DNA from: CAYUQT01 sp964446835
GTDB lineage: Bacteria > Planctomycetota > Phycisphaerae > UBA1845 > JAFGLZ01
DNA length: 64,000 bases
Reading direction: 5' to 3'
Assembly: GCA_964446835.1 (NCBI GenBank)
Contig: CAYUQT010000002.1
Span: 175,374 to 239,373 of the forward strand
Of this stretch, positions 1 through 8,896 are shown one piece after another (the stretch's first letter is position 1; every line of letters begins with the position of its first letter). The position numbers and the translations under genes are program-made. Below the pieces are notes generated by a model. That model was not told the DNA's origin. It saw only the letters and a list, made by a program, of their open reading frames with translations, and searched no databases.

Positions 1-429
1 TTTCCTGGAGATCGGGTCTTCCGCGCCCCCGTCAAGACGACCGACATCCCCGGGGCATTCGACACCACCAATACGCTTCTGACACAGCGACCCAACGTCA
101 AGCGATGGATGATCTGCTCGTTCAACGACGAGGGAGTGCTGGGGGCCGTCCGCGCCATGGAGGGACGAGGCTTCGGCGCCGACAGCATTCTGGGCGTCGG
201 CATCGGCGGCAGCAACACCGAGATTGAATTCCGCAAGGAGAAGCCCACCGGCTTCTACGGAACCTGCCTGTTGGAGATTCGTCGTCACGGCTACGAGACG
301 ACCGAGCTGCTCTACCGGTGGATTCGGCAAGGGGTCCACCCCCCCAAGGCCACCTACACAACCGGCGTAATCATCACACGAGATAATTATCAGAAGATCA
401 TGAAGGAGCAGGGAGTCCTTTCGGAGTAA
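1..429 (+). CDS. araF: L-arabinose ABC transporter substrate-binding protein, 3' end only
   Basis: Periplasmic sugar-binding protein of the AraFGH importer. The frame is open from base 1, so the start lies outside the window; 142 residues remain. The C-terminal lobe reads like the end of E. coli AraF: a FNDEGVLGAVRAMEGRGF segment, then GVGIGGS, TGFYGT, HGYETTELLYRW and VIITRDNYQ, all in the same order and spacing as in AraF. The sequence identifies the periplasmic-binding-protein fold type 1; arabinose specificity is inferred from this likeness and from araG, araH and araB elsewhere in the window. It is followed after 6 bases by a secreted hydrolase gene, probably in the same transcript. Its ATPase and permease genes are not next to it but about 37 kb away. 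Confidence 0.85.
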   Translation, partial: FPGDRVFRAPVKTTDIPGAFDTTNTLLTQRPNVKRWMICSFNDEGVLGAVRAMEGRGFGADSILGVGIGGSNTEIEFRKEKPTGFYGTCLLEIRRHGYETTELLYRWIRQGVHPPKATYTTGVIITRDNYQKIMKEQGVLSE

Positions 430-435
430 CACCTC

Positions 436-1233
436 ATGGCCCCACGCCTCATCCTGTCGAATCTGCTTGTTGCGACCCTTCTGGCCGTCGTGCGAGCCGA
501 GTCACAACCCGTCGTCAAGGACGTCTCTTTCACGGCCCGCTGTGACGGCTCGACCCAGCACTACGTCCTCATGCTGCCCCCGGACCTGGAGCCGAATACG
601 CCAGGCGATGCGTTGATTGCGCTTCACGGCCATGGCTCCGACCGCTGGCAGTTCGTCCAGAACGCCCGAGACGAATGCCGGGCGGCCCGTGACGTGGCGA
701 TGGCACACCGCATGATCTTTGTCTCGCCGGATTATCGCGCCAAGACCTCATGGATGGGCCCCAAGGCCGAGGCAGACCTCGTCCAGATCATCGAGGAGAT
801 CCGCCGGGATCGTGGCGTTCGAAAGGTCTTTCTGTGCGGGGGATCCATGGGCGGATCCTCGGCGCTCACCTTTGCCGCCCTGCATCCGGACATGATTTCC
901 GGTGTGGCCTCGATGAACGGCACGGCCAACCATCTGGAATACGAGAACTTTCAGGACGCCATCGCCGAGTCCTTCGGCGGTCCGAAACAGCGCATCCCCG
1001 AGGAGTACAAGAAGCGAAGCGCCGAGTACTGGCCCGAGCGGCTGACCATGCCTGTCGCCATCACCGCCAGCGGCAAGGATGATGCGGTCCCGCCTCAGAG
1101 CGTTCTGCGCCTGGCGGGCATTCTGAAAAAGCTCGGCCGAAAGGTCCACCTGATCTATCGCGAGCAGGAGGGGCATCAGACTCGTTATGCCGACGCGCGG
1201 GAGATCGTCGAGTTCGCCGTCGCAACTCGTTAG
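436..1233 (+). CDS. Secreted alpha/beta hydrolase (esterase/peptidase type)
   Basis: A 265-residue alpha/beta hydrolase of the dienelactone-hydrolase/poly(3-hydroxybutyrate) depolymerase-like kind. Residues 1-22 form a signal peptide. An oxyanion motif LHGHGSD is at 63-69. The nucleophile elbow GGSMGG puts the catalytic Ser at 137, with Asp at 215 or 216 and His 247 (EGHQ) completing the triad. A GGAG Shine-Dalgarno sits 9 bases before the ATG. The gene starts 6 bases after araF stops, so it is probably cotranscribed with a sugar-uptake gene, which fits a carbohydrate esterase or deacylase acting on plant polysaccharide. The substrate cannot be read from the sequence; a peptidase role is possible but less likely. 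Confidence 0.75.
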   Translation: MAPRLILSNLLVATLLAVVRAESQPVVKDVSFTARCDGSTQHYVLMLPPDLEPNTPGDALIALHGHGSDRWQFVQNARDECRAARDVAMAHRMIFVSPDYRAKTSWMGPKAEADLVQIIEEIRRDRGVRKVFLCGGSMGGSSALTFAALHPDMISGVASMNGTANHLEYENFQDAIAESFGGPKQRIPEEYKKRSAEYWPERLTMPVAITASGKDDAVPPQSVLRLAGILKKLGRKVHLIYREQEGHQTRYADAREIVEFAVATR

Positions 1234-1248
1234 CCGCCCGCCTGAGGA

Positions 1249-2451
1249 TCACCGACTGGTCGGCACCGGATCCCCCTGCTGAACCCATGCCTCGTTGAAG
1301 TGGACATGCTTGATGGCCCCGCCCGTCGACAGGTGGTAGCTGTAGGTGGCATGGAGCGAACCATCGGAGGCCTGGATGACCGACGGATACGCGAATCCGC
1401 CCTTCTCACGCTCGACGCGTTCGAGGTGTCGGGTCCATTTCCAGGTCTTGCCCTCGTCGTCGGAGATCGAGACGGCCAGGGAATGGCGCCCCCGCTCGGT
1501 ATCGTTGTAGACCAGGGCCCAGTGGTTGTTCTTCAGTCGCGTGACCTCGAGGCTGGACCCCGGATTCGGGATCGACATCGACCGCACCGGGCTCCACGTC
1601 ATGCCCCCATCGGTCGATGATGCCGCCCGAATGCGCTGGGTAATGCCGTTTTCGCGCATCATGGCCACCAGACTGCCGTCGGATCGTTGGATGACGCTCG
1701 GCTGGATGTTGCCCCAACCCACCAGGGAGCGGCTGAACTGCCAAGTTCGCCCGTCATCGGCGGTGATTGCCATAAGCGAGACCGAGAAGGTGTCGCAATA
1801 CAGGGGCAGGATCCACTTGCCGTCGGCCAGCCGCGTCGGGTGCACGCGGGGCATCCAACCCAGACGGTGATAGAGTTTCTGCGCGAGTCGCTTGCGGGCT
1901 TCGGCGAACTTGCCGGAGAGGTTGTTTCGGAGGAAGTCGGGAAGTTGCTTGAAGGCCTCCTCGATGTCGGTATCCAGGTTCGTCGGCGTGATATGCAGGA
2001 CGTCCTGCCAGTCCCAGCGCGGCGCCCCGTCCATCCCGTACCAATTGGCCGACAATCGATACTTCAGCAGGGCGGATTCCCACGAGTTCTCAAGGATCGT
2101 CGGCCATATGAGCCAGAGACGCTGCTTCGAATCGACGTACATCGTCGGGTTGCAGTCCGGGTAATTCGGGGTGTCGGCCATCTCAAAGCGAGGGCTCCAT
2201 CCTCCCTGCCCGCGGCGTCTTCGAGCCCCCTCGATCCGAACATCGTCGGCCCGTCGCTCGCCTGACCCATGAAACCAACAGGCCAGCAGTGAACCGTCGG
2301 GAGCTTCCACAATGCAGGAGGAATGGTTGTGCCACTTCTCAAGCGGAAAGATCAGATCTCCCTCATATAAGGGCGGCACCGGATCCGCCGCCTCGGTGCT
2401 GATGGTGCTCAGAAGGACTGCGACCGACGTCATATAACCGGATGCGGGCAT
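1249..2451 (-). CDS. Secreted sialidase-like (BNR repeat) protein
   Basis: About 400 residues of the sialidase/neuraminidase superfamily (BNR_2-like six-bladed propeller). Asp-box-like pieces are visible: SSTDGGMTWSP, SDDEGKTWKW and TADDGRTWQF, along with SVIQRSDGSLVAMMREN, NPGSSLEVTRLKNNHWALVYND and YPSVIQASDGSLHATYSY. These are typical of the planctomycete exo-alpha-sialidase group that acts on diverse glycans. The ATG at 2451 has a GTGAGG element 9 bases upstream and gives a short hydrophobic signal (MTSVAVLLSTISTEA); an ATG at 2460 and a GTG at 2511 are alternatives. It lies downstream of recQ on the same strand and convergent with the hydrolase gene. Real sialic-acid activity is not implied. 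Confidence 0.75.
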   Translation of the reverse strand: MPASGYMTSVAVLLSTISTEAADPVPPLYEGDLIFPLEKWHNHSSCIVEAPDGSLLACWFHGSGERRADDVRIEGARRRRGQGGWSPRFEMADTPNYPDCNPTMYVDSKQRLWLIWPTILENSWESALLKYRLSANWYGMDGAPRWDWQDVLHITPTNLDTDIEEAFKQLPDFLRNNLSGKFAEARKRLAQKLYHRLGWMPRVHPTRLADGKWILPLYCDTFSVSLMAITADDGRTWQFSRSLVGWGNIQPSVIQRSDGSLVAMMRENGITQRIRAASSTDGGMTWSPVRSMSIPNPGSSLEVTRLKNNHWALVYNDTERGRHSLAVSISDDEGKTWKWTRHLERVEREKGGFAYPSVIQASDGSLHATYSYHLSTGGAIKHVHFNEAWVQQGDPVPTSR

Positions 2452-2521
2452 GTGTACCATCCTCACTCTGTGCCCCAACCGCTCACCTGAGATGCGACAT
2501 GGGGACAACACCGAAGCAACC

Positions 2522-4456
2522 TCACCTCGCCCGCACCACCGAGTGCAGACGGATCAGCTCTATGAACCTTCGGCCATAGGTGTTGCACTTGGCTGGACCA
2601 ACACCGTGCACCTGGAGAAGGGACTCTCGCGTCGTCGGCCGGGCCCGTGCCATGGCCCGAAGCGTCTTGTCGCTGAAGACCATGAACGCCGGGACACCGA
2701 GTTCTCCCGCAATCGCCTTGCGAAGCACCCGCAGGCCCTCGTACAGACCTTTCACCTCGGGCGACATATGCAGATCTTCGCGGATCGCGGGCTTCGCCGC
2801 CTTCTCCTTGGGCACCGGAGTCTTCGACTTGCGAGCCGGCGCGTTCCTGCGCTTCTTGCCCTTAGTCTTCTGAGACGGCCGAGCGGCCGGTGGCAGGTAC
2901 AGCTCGGCCTCCGCCTCCCCGCGAAGGACGGCCCACCCCTGCTCGGTGACCGAGAGTGTCGAGTATTCGCCGCTCTGGCGAAGCATCCCCTGATCGACGA
3001 GTTGTGTCATCCACGACGTCAGGGCAGACTTTGGCCGGTCGGACACGAGCCCGAAGGTACTCAGCGCCTCGTGGCCCCGCTGCACGACGCGATCGGAGGC
3101 CGTGCCCATCAGCACGTCCGCCACATAGGAAGCACCGTAGTGCTGCCCTGTGCGAACGACGCACGACATGATCTTCTGCGCCATCACGGTGGCATCGGCC
3201 AAGACGGGCAACCCCCCTGCGCAGACGTCACAGGCTTGGCACTTACCCCCCTTCCACTGTTGTCCGAAATAGGCTACCAGGCGCCGATGCCGACAGGCCG
3301 CATCGCCGCAGTAGCGATACATCTCCGATAACAGGCGGAGCTGGTCCTGTTTGCTTGCTGAGTCTTGCGCCTCAATAATGCTTCTCCAGAGGCCGTAGTC
3401 CGCCCCGGAATAGAAGAGAATGCACTCCGCCGGCTTGCCGTCGCGACCCGCACGGCCCGTTTCCTGCTGATAGTGTTCGATCGACTTGGGCATGGCCGCG
3501 TGAATGACATAGCGGATGTCCGAGCGATCGATCCCCATACCAAAGGCCACGGTCGCCACGACCACGTTCACACGGCCTGCGGCAAAGGCATCCTGTACGC
3601 GGGTGCGATCATCATCGCTCATGCCCGCATGGTACCCCTCCGCACAAACGCCTGACTCTTGAAGCCGGCCCGACAACACATCCACGTCGACCCGACGGAT
3701 GCAGTAGACGATGCCCGGGCTGTCGCGGCGATCCAGAACGCAGCGGCACACCTCCTCAAACTCCCCCAGGCGTTCCTCGACGGAGTATCGCAGGTTCGGC
3801 CGGAAGAAGTCACCGACGAGAACCTCCGGGTCGGTCAGTCCGAGCTGGGCGATAATGTCCTGCCGCACCCGAGGGGTGGCCGTCGCGGTGAAGGCATGGA
3901 TGGGTGTGCCTGCGAAGGTCTCCTTGAGGCGGCCGAGCGATCGGTACTCCTGACGGAAATCGTGCCCCCAGTGACTGATGCAGTGGGCCTCGTCGATGGC
4001 GAATGCCCCCACCCGGACCTCCGACAGCAGGTCCAGAAAGGCCTGATTCGTGAATCTCTCGGGGGCGACGAACAGCAACCGGAACGCTCCGCCCCGAACG
4101 CCGGCAGCCACCAAGCGCCGATCTTCAGGATCGAGACTGCTGTTCAGAAAGGCGGCGTTGATGCCCCGCTCGATCAGTCGATCGACCTGGTCCTTCATCA
4201 GGGCAATCAGGGGGGACACCACCACCGTCAAACGATCCGTCAGGATGGCCGGTGCCTGGTAACAGAGCGACTTGCCACCCCCCGTGGGCAGGACTACCAG
4301 CGAATCACGCCCCGCCAGTGCTGCCGTCATCGCCTCTTGTTGAAGCGGACGCAGGCTGGAGTAACCCCAATGCTTCTGGATGATCGACAGCAGCCGCTCC
4401 AAGAAACGCTCCCTGAGTTGGTCCTGAGAGCGCCTTCTGAAACCCAGGACGCACAA
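2522..4456 (-). CDS. recQ: ATP-dependent DNA helicase RecQ
   Basis: 3'-5' helicase of recombination and replication-fork repair, 644 residues. Superfamily 2 motifs are in order: Walker A LPTGGGKSLCYQ, motif Ia VVSPLIALMKDQ, DEAH in AIDEAHCISHWGHDFR, motif III AFTATATP, then motifs V/VI VATVAFGMGIDRSDIRYVIH and QETGRAGRDG. A zinc-binding region follows (C..CRHRRLVAYFG, CQACDVC), then a winged-helix RQC domain, a basic linker and a C-terminal HRDC domain (residues about 560-640). The full frame opens with TTG at 4456; a TTG at 4402 has a better Shine-Dalgarno (AGGGAG, 6 bases away) and may be the true start. It is downstream of dnaB on the same strand with a 135-base gap. Confidence 0.95.
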   Translation of the reverse strand: MCVLGFRRRSQDQLRERFLERLLSIIQKHWGYSSLRPLQQEAMTAALAGRDSLVVLPTGGGKSLCYQAPAILTDRLTVVVSPLIALMKDQVDRLIERGINAAFLNSSLDPEDRRLVAAGVRGGAFRLLFVAPERFTNQAFLDLLSEVRVGAFAIDEAHCISHWGHDFRQEYRSLGRLKETFAGTPIHAFTATATPRVRQDIIAQLGLTDPEVLVGDFFRPNLRYSVEERLGEFEEVCRCVLDRRDSPGIVYCIRRVDVDVLSGRLQESGVCAEGYHAGMSDDDRTRVQDAFAAGRVNVVVATVAFGMGIDRSDIRYVIHAAMPKSIEHYQQETGRAGRDGKPAECILFYSGADYGLWRSIIEAQDSASKQDQLRLLSEMYRYCGDAACRHRRLVAYFGQQWKGGKCQACDVCAGGLPVLADATVMAQKIMSCVVRTGQHYGASYVADVLMGTASDRVVQRGHEALSTFGLVSDRPKSALTSWMTQLVDQGMLRQSGEYSTLSVTEQGWAVLRGEAEAELYLPPAARPSQKTKGKKRRNAPARKSKTPVPKEKAAKPAIREDLHMSPEVKGLYEGLRVLRKAIAGELGVPAFMVFSDKTLRAMARARPTTRESLLQVHGVGPAKCNTYGRRFIELIRLHSVVRAR

Positions 4457-4591
4457 TGACCGGTGGGGATTCTAAGCCTCGACGAGGGTCGTGTCGACCC
4501 GGAGGGTTCGGCCCTGGATCTTCCAACACGTGTGAAACGACACTCACCGCCAGTGGGTTGCGGTTCGGAGCGACCGTCTCAAGGATGATTC

Positions 4592-6028
4592 TCAGAAGGG
4601 GGCGCCGCCCAGATCGGCCGTGGCATCGGCCATGGAACTCATGGAAATCGGCTCGGTCTGAGCCGACAGATTGCTGAACCGGGTCAGTCGTCCGTCGAAG
4701 TGAAGCTGGACCGTCCCCACGGGACCGTTTCGCTGTTTGGCGATGATAACCTCGGCGGTGTTCGTGAAGGCATAGCCCGGTTGATTGCTGTGATAGTAGT
4801 CCTCGCGATGGATGAGCAGCACAACATCGGCATCCTGCTCGATAGCCCCGGACTCTCGAAGATCGCTCATCCGAGGGCGGTGGCCCTCGCGCTCTTCTGC
4901 CTGACGGTTCAACTGGGCAATCACCACGACCGGGATATTCAGCTCGCGGGCCAGGGCCTTCAGCGCGCGGCTGATCTCGGACACCGCCTGCTGCCGGCTC
5001 TCGATGCGCCCCGTGGTCGTCATGAGCTGGAGATAATCGATGAAGATGGCTGATAGTCGGTGACGCAGGAAGAGCCTGCGGGCCTTGCTCCGCAGTTCCA
5101 GGGCCGTCATGTTCGGTGATTCGTCGATGAAGAGAGGGGCATGCTCCATTTCGCCGCAGACCATGCCCAAGTGCTGGATGTCTCTCTCGCTGAGACGACC
5201 GCGCCGCATCTGTTGCGAATCGATCCCGGCCCGGCCGCACAGGATACGCTGAGCCACCTGATTCGCACTCTGCTCCATCGAGAAGAACAGCACCGGTTTT
5301 CGATCGTCCACGGCGATGAATTCGGCAATATTCAGTCCGAGGGCTGTCTTTCCCATCGACGGACGGGCCGCCAGGACGATCATCTCGCCGTTCTGAAGGC
5401 CGCAGAGCTTCTCGTCCAACTGGTAGTAGCCGGTGGGCAGTCCCGTCAACGGATTATCGTCCCGATCCTTGAGACGCTCGTAGACCTCTTTGAGAACCGT
5501 TCGGAAGTTCTGCGCCTCGCTGACCACCCGCTGGCTGACGACCTCGAAGATCTTCTTCTCGGCCTGGTCAAGGATATCGCGGGCCGTGTCTGACTCGGCG
5601 TAGGCGAGTTCCATGACCTCGCCCCCGGCGCGAATCAGCTCGCGCAGCATGGCCTTATCGCGAACGATTCTGGCGTAGTAGGTAGCATTGGCCGCTGAGG
5701 GTACCGACTCGACAAGCTGGACAATGTACTCGACCCCACCGACCTGCTCGCTCAGGCCTCGGCGCTCCAGTTCGTCGCGGAGTGTCACCGCGTCAATCGG
5801 ACGGCGCTGGTCGAACATGGACAGCAAGACGTCGTAAAGCAGGCGGTGGTCGTTGCGGTAGAAACGATCCTTGCCCTCCGGGCCAAGGACCTGAAGCACC
5901 TCCGCAATCACCTCACTATCGATGATCATGGAGCCGAGCAGTGACATCTCGGCATCCATGTTTTGCGGGGGGACGCGCTCCAGGCGATCGTCACTCGGAG
6001 TCTTGATTCGTGGAATCGGACCCTCCAT
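4592..6028 (-). CDS. dnaB: Replicative DNA helicase DnaB
   Basis: Hexameric 5'-3' helicase that unwinds DNA at the replication fork, about 478 residues. An N-terminal primase-interacting domain starts with PPQNMDAEMSLLGSM. The RecA-like ATPase domain has Walker A AARPSMGKTALGLN, Walker B AIFIDYLQLM, and the DnaB motifs AQLNRQAEEREG, RMSDLRESGAIEQDADVV and KQRNGPVGTV. There is no intein. The ATG at 6028 gives the usual DnaB N-terminus and overlaps the end of rplI by 38 bases; an upstream ATG at 6103 would add 25 unconserved residues. It is last in the rpsF-ssb-rpsR-rplI-dnaB order found in many bacteria, so replication helicase expression is tied to ribosomal proteins. Confidence 0.96.
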   Translation of the reverse strand: MEGPIPRIKTPSDDRLERVPPQNMDAEMSLLGSMIIDSEVIAEVLQVLGPEGKDRFYRNDHRLLYDVLLSMFDQRRPIDAVTLRDELERRGLSEQVGGVEYIVQLVESVPSAANATYYARIVRDKAMLRELIRAGGEVMELAYAESDTARDILDQAEKKIFEVVSQRVVSEAQNFRTVLKEVYERLKDRDDNPLTGLPTGYYQLDEKLCGLQNGEMIVLAARPSMGKTALGLNIAEFIAVDDRKPVLFFSMEQSANQVAQRILCGRAGIDSQQMRRGRLSERDIQHLGMVCGEMEHAPLFIDESPNMTALELRSKARRLFLRHRLSAIFIDYLQLMTTTGRIESRQQAVSEISRALKALARELNIPVVVIAQLNRQAEEREGHRPRMSDLRESGAIEQDADVVLLIHREDYYHSNQPGYAFTNTAEVIIAKQRNGPVGTVQLHFDGRLTRFSNLSAQTEPISMSSMADATADLGGAPF

Positions 6029-6542
6029 GGTCAGCCGCCTCCTCAGTATCGGTATTCTCCGATGACTTTCCGCCGTCGTCAAGCTGCTCGCTGGCCCGCT
6101 CACGGACCACCCACACCTTGACCTCGGTCTTCAGATCGTCGGCGAACACGACCGGCACCATCACCGAATCCAACTGGCGAATGGACGTGTGCAACTGGAT
6201 CTGTGACGCCTCGATGGCATGGCCTTCGTCGCGCAGGGCTGCGGCAATTTCCCGAGGCCCCACAGAGCCGTACAGGTGGCCCTCTTCGTTGGCCGCCGCT
6301 GCGATTGTGATCTCGACATTGGCCAGCGAGGTCGCCTGCGCCTCAAGGGCCCGCCGCCGCTCGAGACGAATCGACGCGGCTCGCTTCTTGTCCTCTTCAA
6401 TGGCCTTGAGGTTCGCCGGCGTCGGCTCCATGGCCAGGTTGCACGGGATGAGATAGTTCCGTGCGTAGCCTTCCGACACCTCGACGACGTCGCCAACATG
6501 ACCCAGCTTTGGGATATCCTTGCGAAGAAGCAGTTTAATCAT
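5991..6542 (-). CDS. rplI: Large-subunit ribosomal protein bL9
   Basis: 183-residue bL9. The N-terminal RNA-binding domain is intact (MIKLLLRKDIPKLGHVGDVVEVSEGYARNYLIP), followed by the long connecting helix (residues 45-80) and a C-terminal domain with the GSVGPREIAAAL segment. Compared with the usual 148-150 residues there is an extra acidic, Ser/Asp/Glu-rich tail of about 35 residues. The stop codon lies 38 bases inside the dnaB frame, which suggests translational coupling. Part of the prs-to-dnaB operon. Confidence 0.96.
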   Translation of the reverse strand: MIKLLLRKDIPKLGHVGDVVEVSEGYARNYLIPCNLAMEPTPANLKAIEEDKKRAASIRLERRRALEAQATSLANVEITIAAAANEEGHLYGSVGPREIAAALRDEGHAIEASQIQLHTSIRQLDSVMVPVVFADDLKTEVKVWVVRERASEQLDDGGKSSENTDTEEAADHGGSDSTNQDSE

Positions 6543-6660
6543 TTCTTAGTCACTCCCACGGCCCGACAGGACCGAGCCAGACCGCCCGGCGATTCAGATG
6601 CACCGACCCCCAACTCGGGCGGCCTTGGGTGCCCATCCTGCGATCGCCCGGCTCCAATGC

Positions 6661-6900
6661 CTATCCCTGGAAAGGCAGCAGTCCCAGAAATCGAGCGTAC
6701 TTGATCGCCCGCTGAGCCGAACGCTGATGCTGCGAACAGTTGCCGCTTCTCTTGCGGCTGAAGATCTTCCCACGGCTGCTGAGCAGCTTCGACAGCGATT
6801 GGAGATCCTTGTAGTCGACCTCCTTGATCTTCTCACGGCAGTACCGGCAACTCTCCTGCTCACGCCAACGCTTCGTATTCTTAGTATTTGAGGGAGGCAT
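6661..6900 (-). CDS. rpsR: Small-subunit ribosomal protein bS18 (zinc-binding form)
   Basis: 79-residue bS18 of the 30S platform, where it pairs with bS6. The core YKDLQSLSKLLSSRGKIFSRKRSGN followed by QRSAQRAIKYARFLGLLP is diagnostic. It is the Cys-containing, zinc-binding form: CRYC near residue 20 and CSQHQ further on offer a C-x2-C...C-x2-H ligand set. I chose the ATG at 6900 because an AAGGA element lies 8 bases upstream; the ATG at 6909 would overlap that site. It sits between ssb and rplI. Confidence 0.95.
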   Translation of the reverse strand: MPPSNTKNTKRWREQESCRYCREKIKEVDYKDLQSLSKLLSSRGKIFSRKRSGNCSQHQRSAQRAIKYARFLGLLPFQG

Positions 6901-7028
6901 TCCACGCATCCTTTATCACAATCCGCCGCACGCAATGATCCCTATCGCACTGATCACCCTGCGGCCGAACACTCACGGAACCTCGACGGGTCAGCGTGAC
7001 CCCGCCACTCTCACACATCCGGCCATCC

Positions 7029-7565
7029 TCAGAACGGCACATCCTTGTCCGTCATCGGTGGGGGCACATCGCCCTCATCGACAGGAGCCGGCATATCTTC
7101 TTCCATCGGGGGCATCGACTCGGCCGCGGCGGCCCTCGCGGGAGCAGACGTCACCGGGGGACGCGTCTGCCGGGCCTGTGGCTGCCCCATCGGACGGCCC
7201 TGGGGGCCCTCGGGACGGGCAGCCCCCTCCGGTCGACCCTGGCCGAGAAACTGGAATTTCTCTACCGTCACCGAAAGTTTGCTTCGCTTCTGTCCCTCGG
7301 GGGTCTCCCACTGCCGAAACTTCAGGCGACCTTCCACCAGAACCTGCCGCCCCTTGCTCATGTACTGGCAGAACACTTCGGCCTGACGACCGAAGACGGA
7401 GCAATCAACGAAACAGGTTTCCTCGTGATCCTGGCCGTCCTGGCCGCGCCATCGATGGCTGCTGGCCAGTCCGAACTCCGCCACGGCGGTATTGCTCGGC
7501 GTATACGACAACTGCGGATCACGCGTGAGATTACCCACGAGAATCACACGATTGTAGCCGGCCAT
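7029..7565 (-). CDS. ssb: Single-stranded DNA-binding protein
   Basis: 178-residue SSB that coats ssDNA in replication, recombination and repair. The OB-fold occupies residues 1-110 (MAGYNRVILVGNLTRDPQL, then FVDCSVFGRQAE, LVEGRLKFRQWE). A Pro/Gly/Gln-rich linker follows, and an acidic tip ends in DKDVPF, close to the canonical DDDIPF partner-binding tail. Located between rpsF and rpsR, the common bacterial arrangement. Start is the first ATG and matches family N-termini. Confidence 0.96.
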   Translation of the reverse strand: MAGYNRVILVGNLTRDPQLSYTPSNTAVAEFGLASSHRWRGQDGQDHEETCFVDCSVFGRQAEVFCQYMSKGRQVLVEGRLKFRQWETPEGQKRSKLSVTVEKFQFLGQGRPEGAARPEGPQGRPMGQPQARQTRPPVTSAPARAAAAESMPPMEEDMPAPVDEGDVPPPMTDKDVPF

Positions 7566-7623
7566 GGTCGTTCATCCTGTTCAAGAGGACACAAGCCCGT
7601 CGGGGACGCCACAACCCACCGTT

Positions 7624-8169
7624 CTACGAACGGGGCTCATCGTTCCCGGTGTCGGACCAGAGCGCCTCGGCCTCGGCCCGCGTCACTTCCTCGGGAACCT
7701 CGATGTCGGCAGGCTCGGCAGCCGCAATCGGCTCGGCAACCGAGGGCTCGATCCTGTTGGATCGGAAACCTTCGTCCTCAGCGCCCTCAGGCCTTGAGGG
7801 CTGCTGAGCCCCGCTCCGCAGGAGAGCACACTGATCCGCTGCCTCGCGTCCGAACACGGACAGTTGATCGTCGTTGAGCGTGCATCGCAGCACCAACAGA
7901 CGGAGCACGATCTCCGACAGGCGGGCGTCTCGCTCGATGCCCACGATGCTCGCCGACGGGCACTTGAAGTAGGTCAGGACATAGCATGCGCGTTTGCGAT
8001 GCTTGATCTCATACGCCAGCCGTCGCTCGTCCCATCGCTTGACGCCGATGAGCTCCGCGCCGGCACGTTGCATGATACGTCCGATCTCCTTCTCGACGGT
8101 TTCCCATTGTGTCGCCACACTGGGGTCGAACAGGAACATGCCTTCATAAGTGCTCAGCTTCAAGGTCAC
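7624..8169 (-). CDS. rpsF: Small-subunit ribosomal protein bS6
   Basis: 181-residue bS6. Residues 1-100 are the ferredoxin-like ribosomal core (YEGMFLFDPS, then IKHRKRACYVLTYFKCPS and LSEIVLRLLVLR). Residues 105-181 are an Ala/Glu/Pro-rich acidic extension much longer than in E. coli (135 residues in total there), probably disordered. It begins with GTG, and the codon overlaps the stop of pth (GTGA at 8166-8169), so translation is coupled to pth. Partner of bS18, encoded two genes downstream. Confidence 0.95.
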   Translation of the reverse strand: MTLKLSTYEGMFLFDPSVATQWETVEKEIGRIMQRAGAELIGVKRWDERRLAYEIKHRKRACYVLTYFKCPSASIVGIERDARLSEIVLRLLVLRCTLNDDQLSVFGREAADQCALLRSGAQQPSRPEGAEDEGFRSNRIEPSVAEPIAAAEPADIEVPEEVTRAEAEALWSDTGNDEPRS

Positions 8170-8798
8170 TTCTCCTCAGGTCGTTCCCGGTTACGCTCCG
8201 CCGCATCACCCGATGACTTGTCCCTGCATCGGGCGCCCGGCGGGCTGTTGAACCGGTTCATACACTCTTGAATTCCATCTCGAACCCAGCACTCCACCGC
8301 TTCGACTGCGGATGTCAGAGCTTGGATCAGCAACGGAGCCTCGTCCTCTGCCACAGGACTCAGCACATATTCCACCGTGCGTCCCGGCTCTGCGGCCCCG
8401 ATTCCGACACGCACGCGTGCCAGCTCCAAAGTACCCAGGCGCTGGAGGATGTCCTCCAACCCCTTGTGTCCCCCCGATGAACCATCGGGCCGAACACGAA
8501 TCCTACCTATCGGCAGTGCCAGGTCGTCCAGCACCACCAAGACCTCATTGGGCGGCAACTTATAGAACTGCTTGGCCGCCAGAACCGATTCACCGCTGCG
8601 GTTCATGAACGTGGTTGGCTTAAGCAGCGCCACGTCCTGACCTGCCCATCGTCCGGAACCGAACAGGCCGTTGAACTTCTCGCGATGAACCTCAATCCGC
8701 CATCGCTGGGCGAGCAGGTCCATCACCTGATAGCCCAGATTATGCCGCGTCTGGGCATATTTCCGTCCCGGATTGCCCAAACCCACGATCAGTTTCAT
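8166..8798 (-). CDS. pth: Peptidyl-tRNA hydrolase
   Basis: 210-residue Pth that releases tRNA from prematurely dropped peptidyl-tRNA. Family motifs: MKLIVGLGNPGRKYAQTRHNLGYQVMD (catalytic His of the RHN motif), LLKPTTFMNRSGE, VVLDDLALPIGRIRVRPDGSSGGHKGLEDI and RVRVGIG. It is preceded by the bL25 gene and overlaps the start of rpsF. Slightly longer than the usual 190 residues through a charged C-terminus. Confidence 0.96.
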   Translation of the reverse strand: MKLIVGLGNPGRKYAQTRHNLGYQVMDLLAQRWRIEVHREKFNGLFGSGRWAGQDVALLKPTTFMNRSGESVLAAKQFYKLPPNEVLVVLDDLALPIGRIRVRPDGSSGGHKGLEDILQRLGTLELARVRVGIGAAEPGRTVEYVLSPVAEDEAPLLIQALTSAVEAVECWVRDGIQECMNRFNSPPGARCRDKSSGDAAERNRERPEEK

Positions 8799-8896
8799 GG
8801 TCGCGCGGGCTCAAGCCGATCAGGCCGCAGGGGTCCTCGATGCGCCGAATTCCAATCGGGGTGCCCCAGCACTTCCGATGGATCGCGCTCGACCGA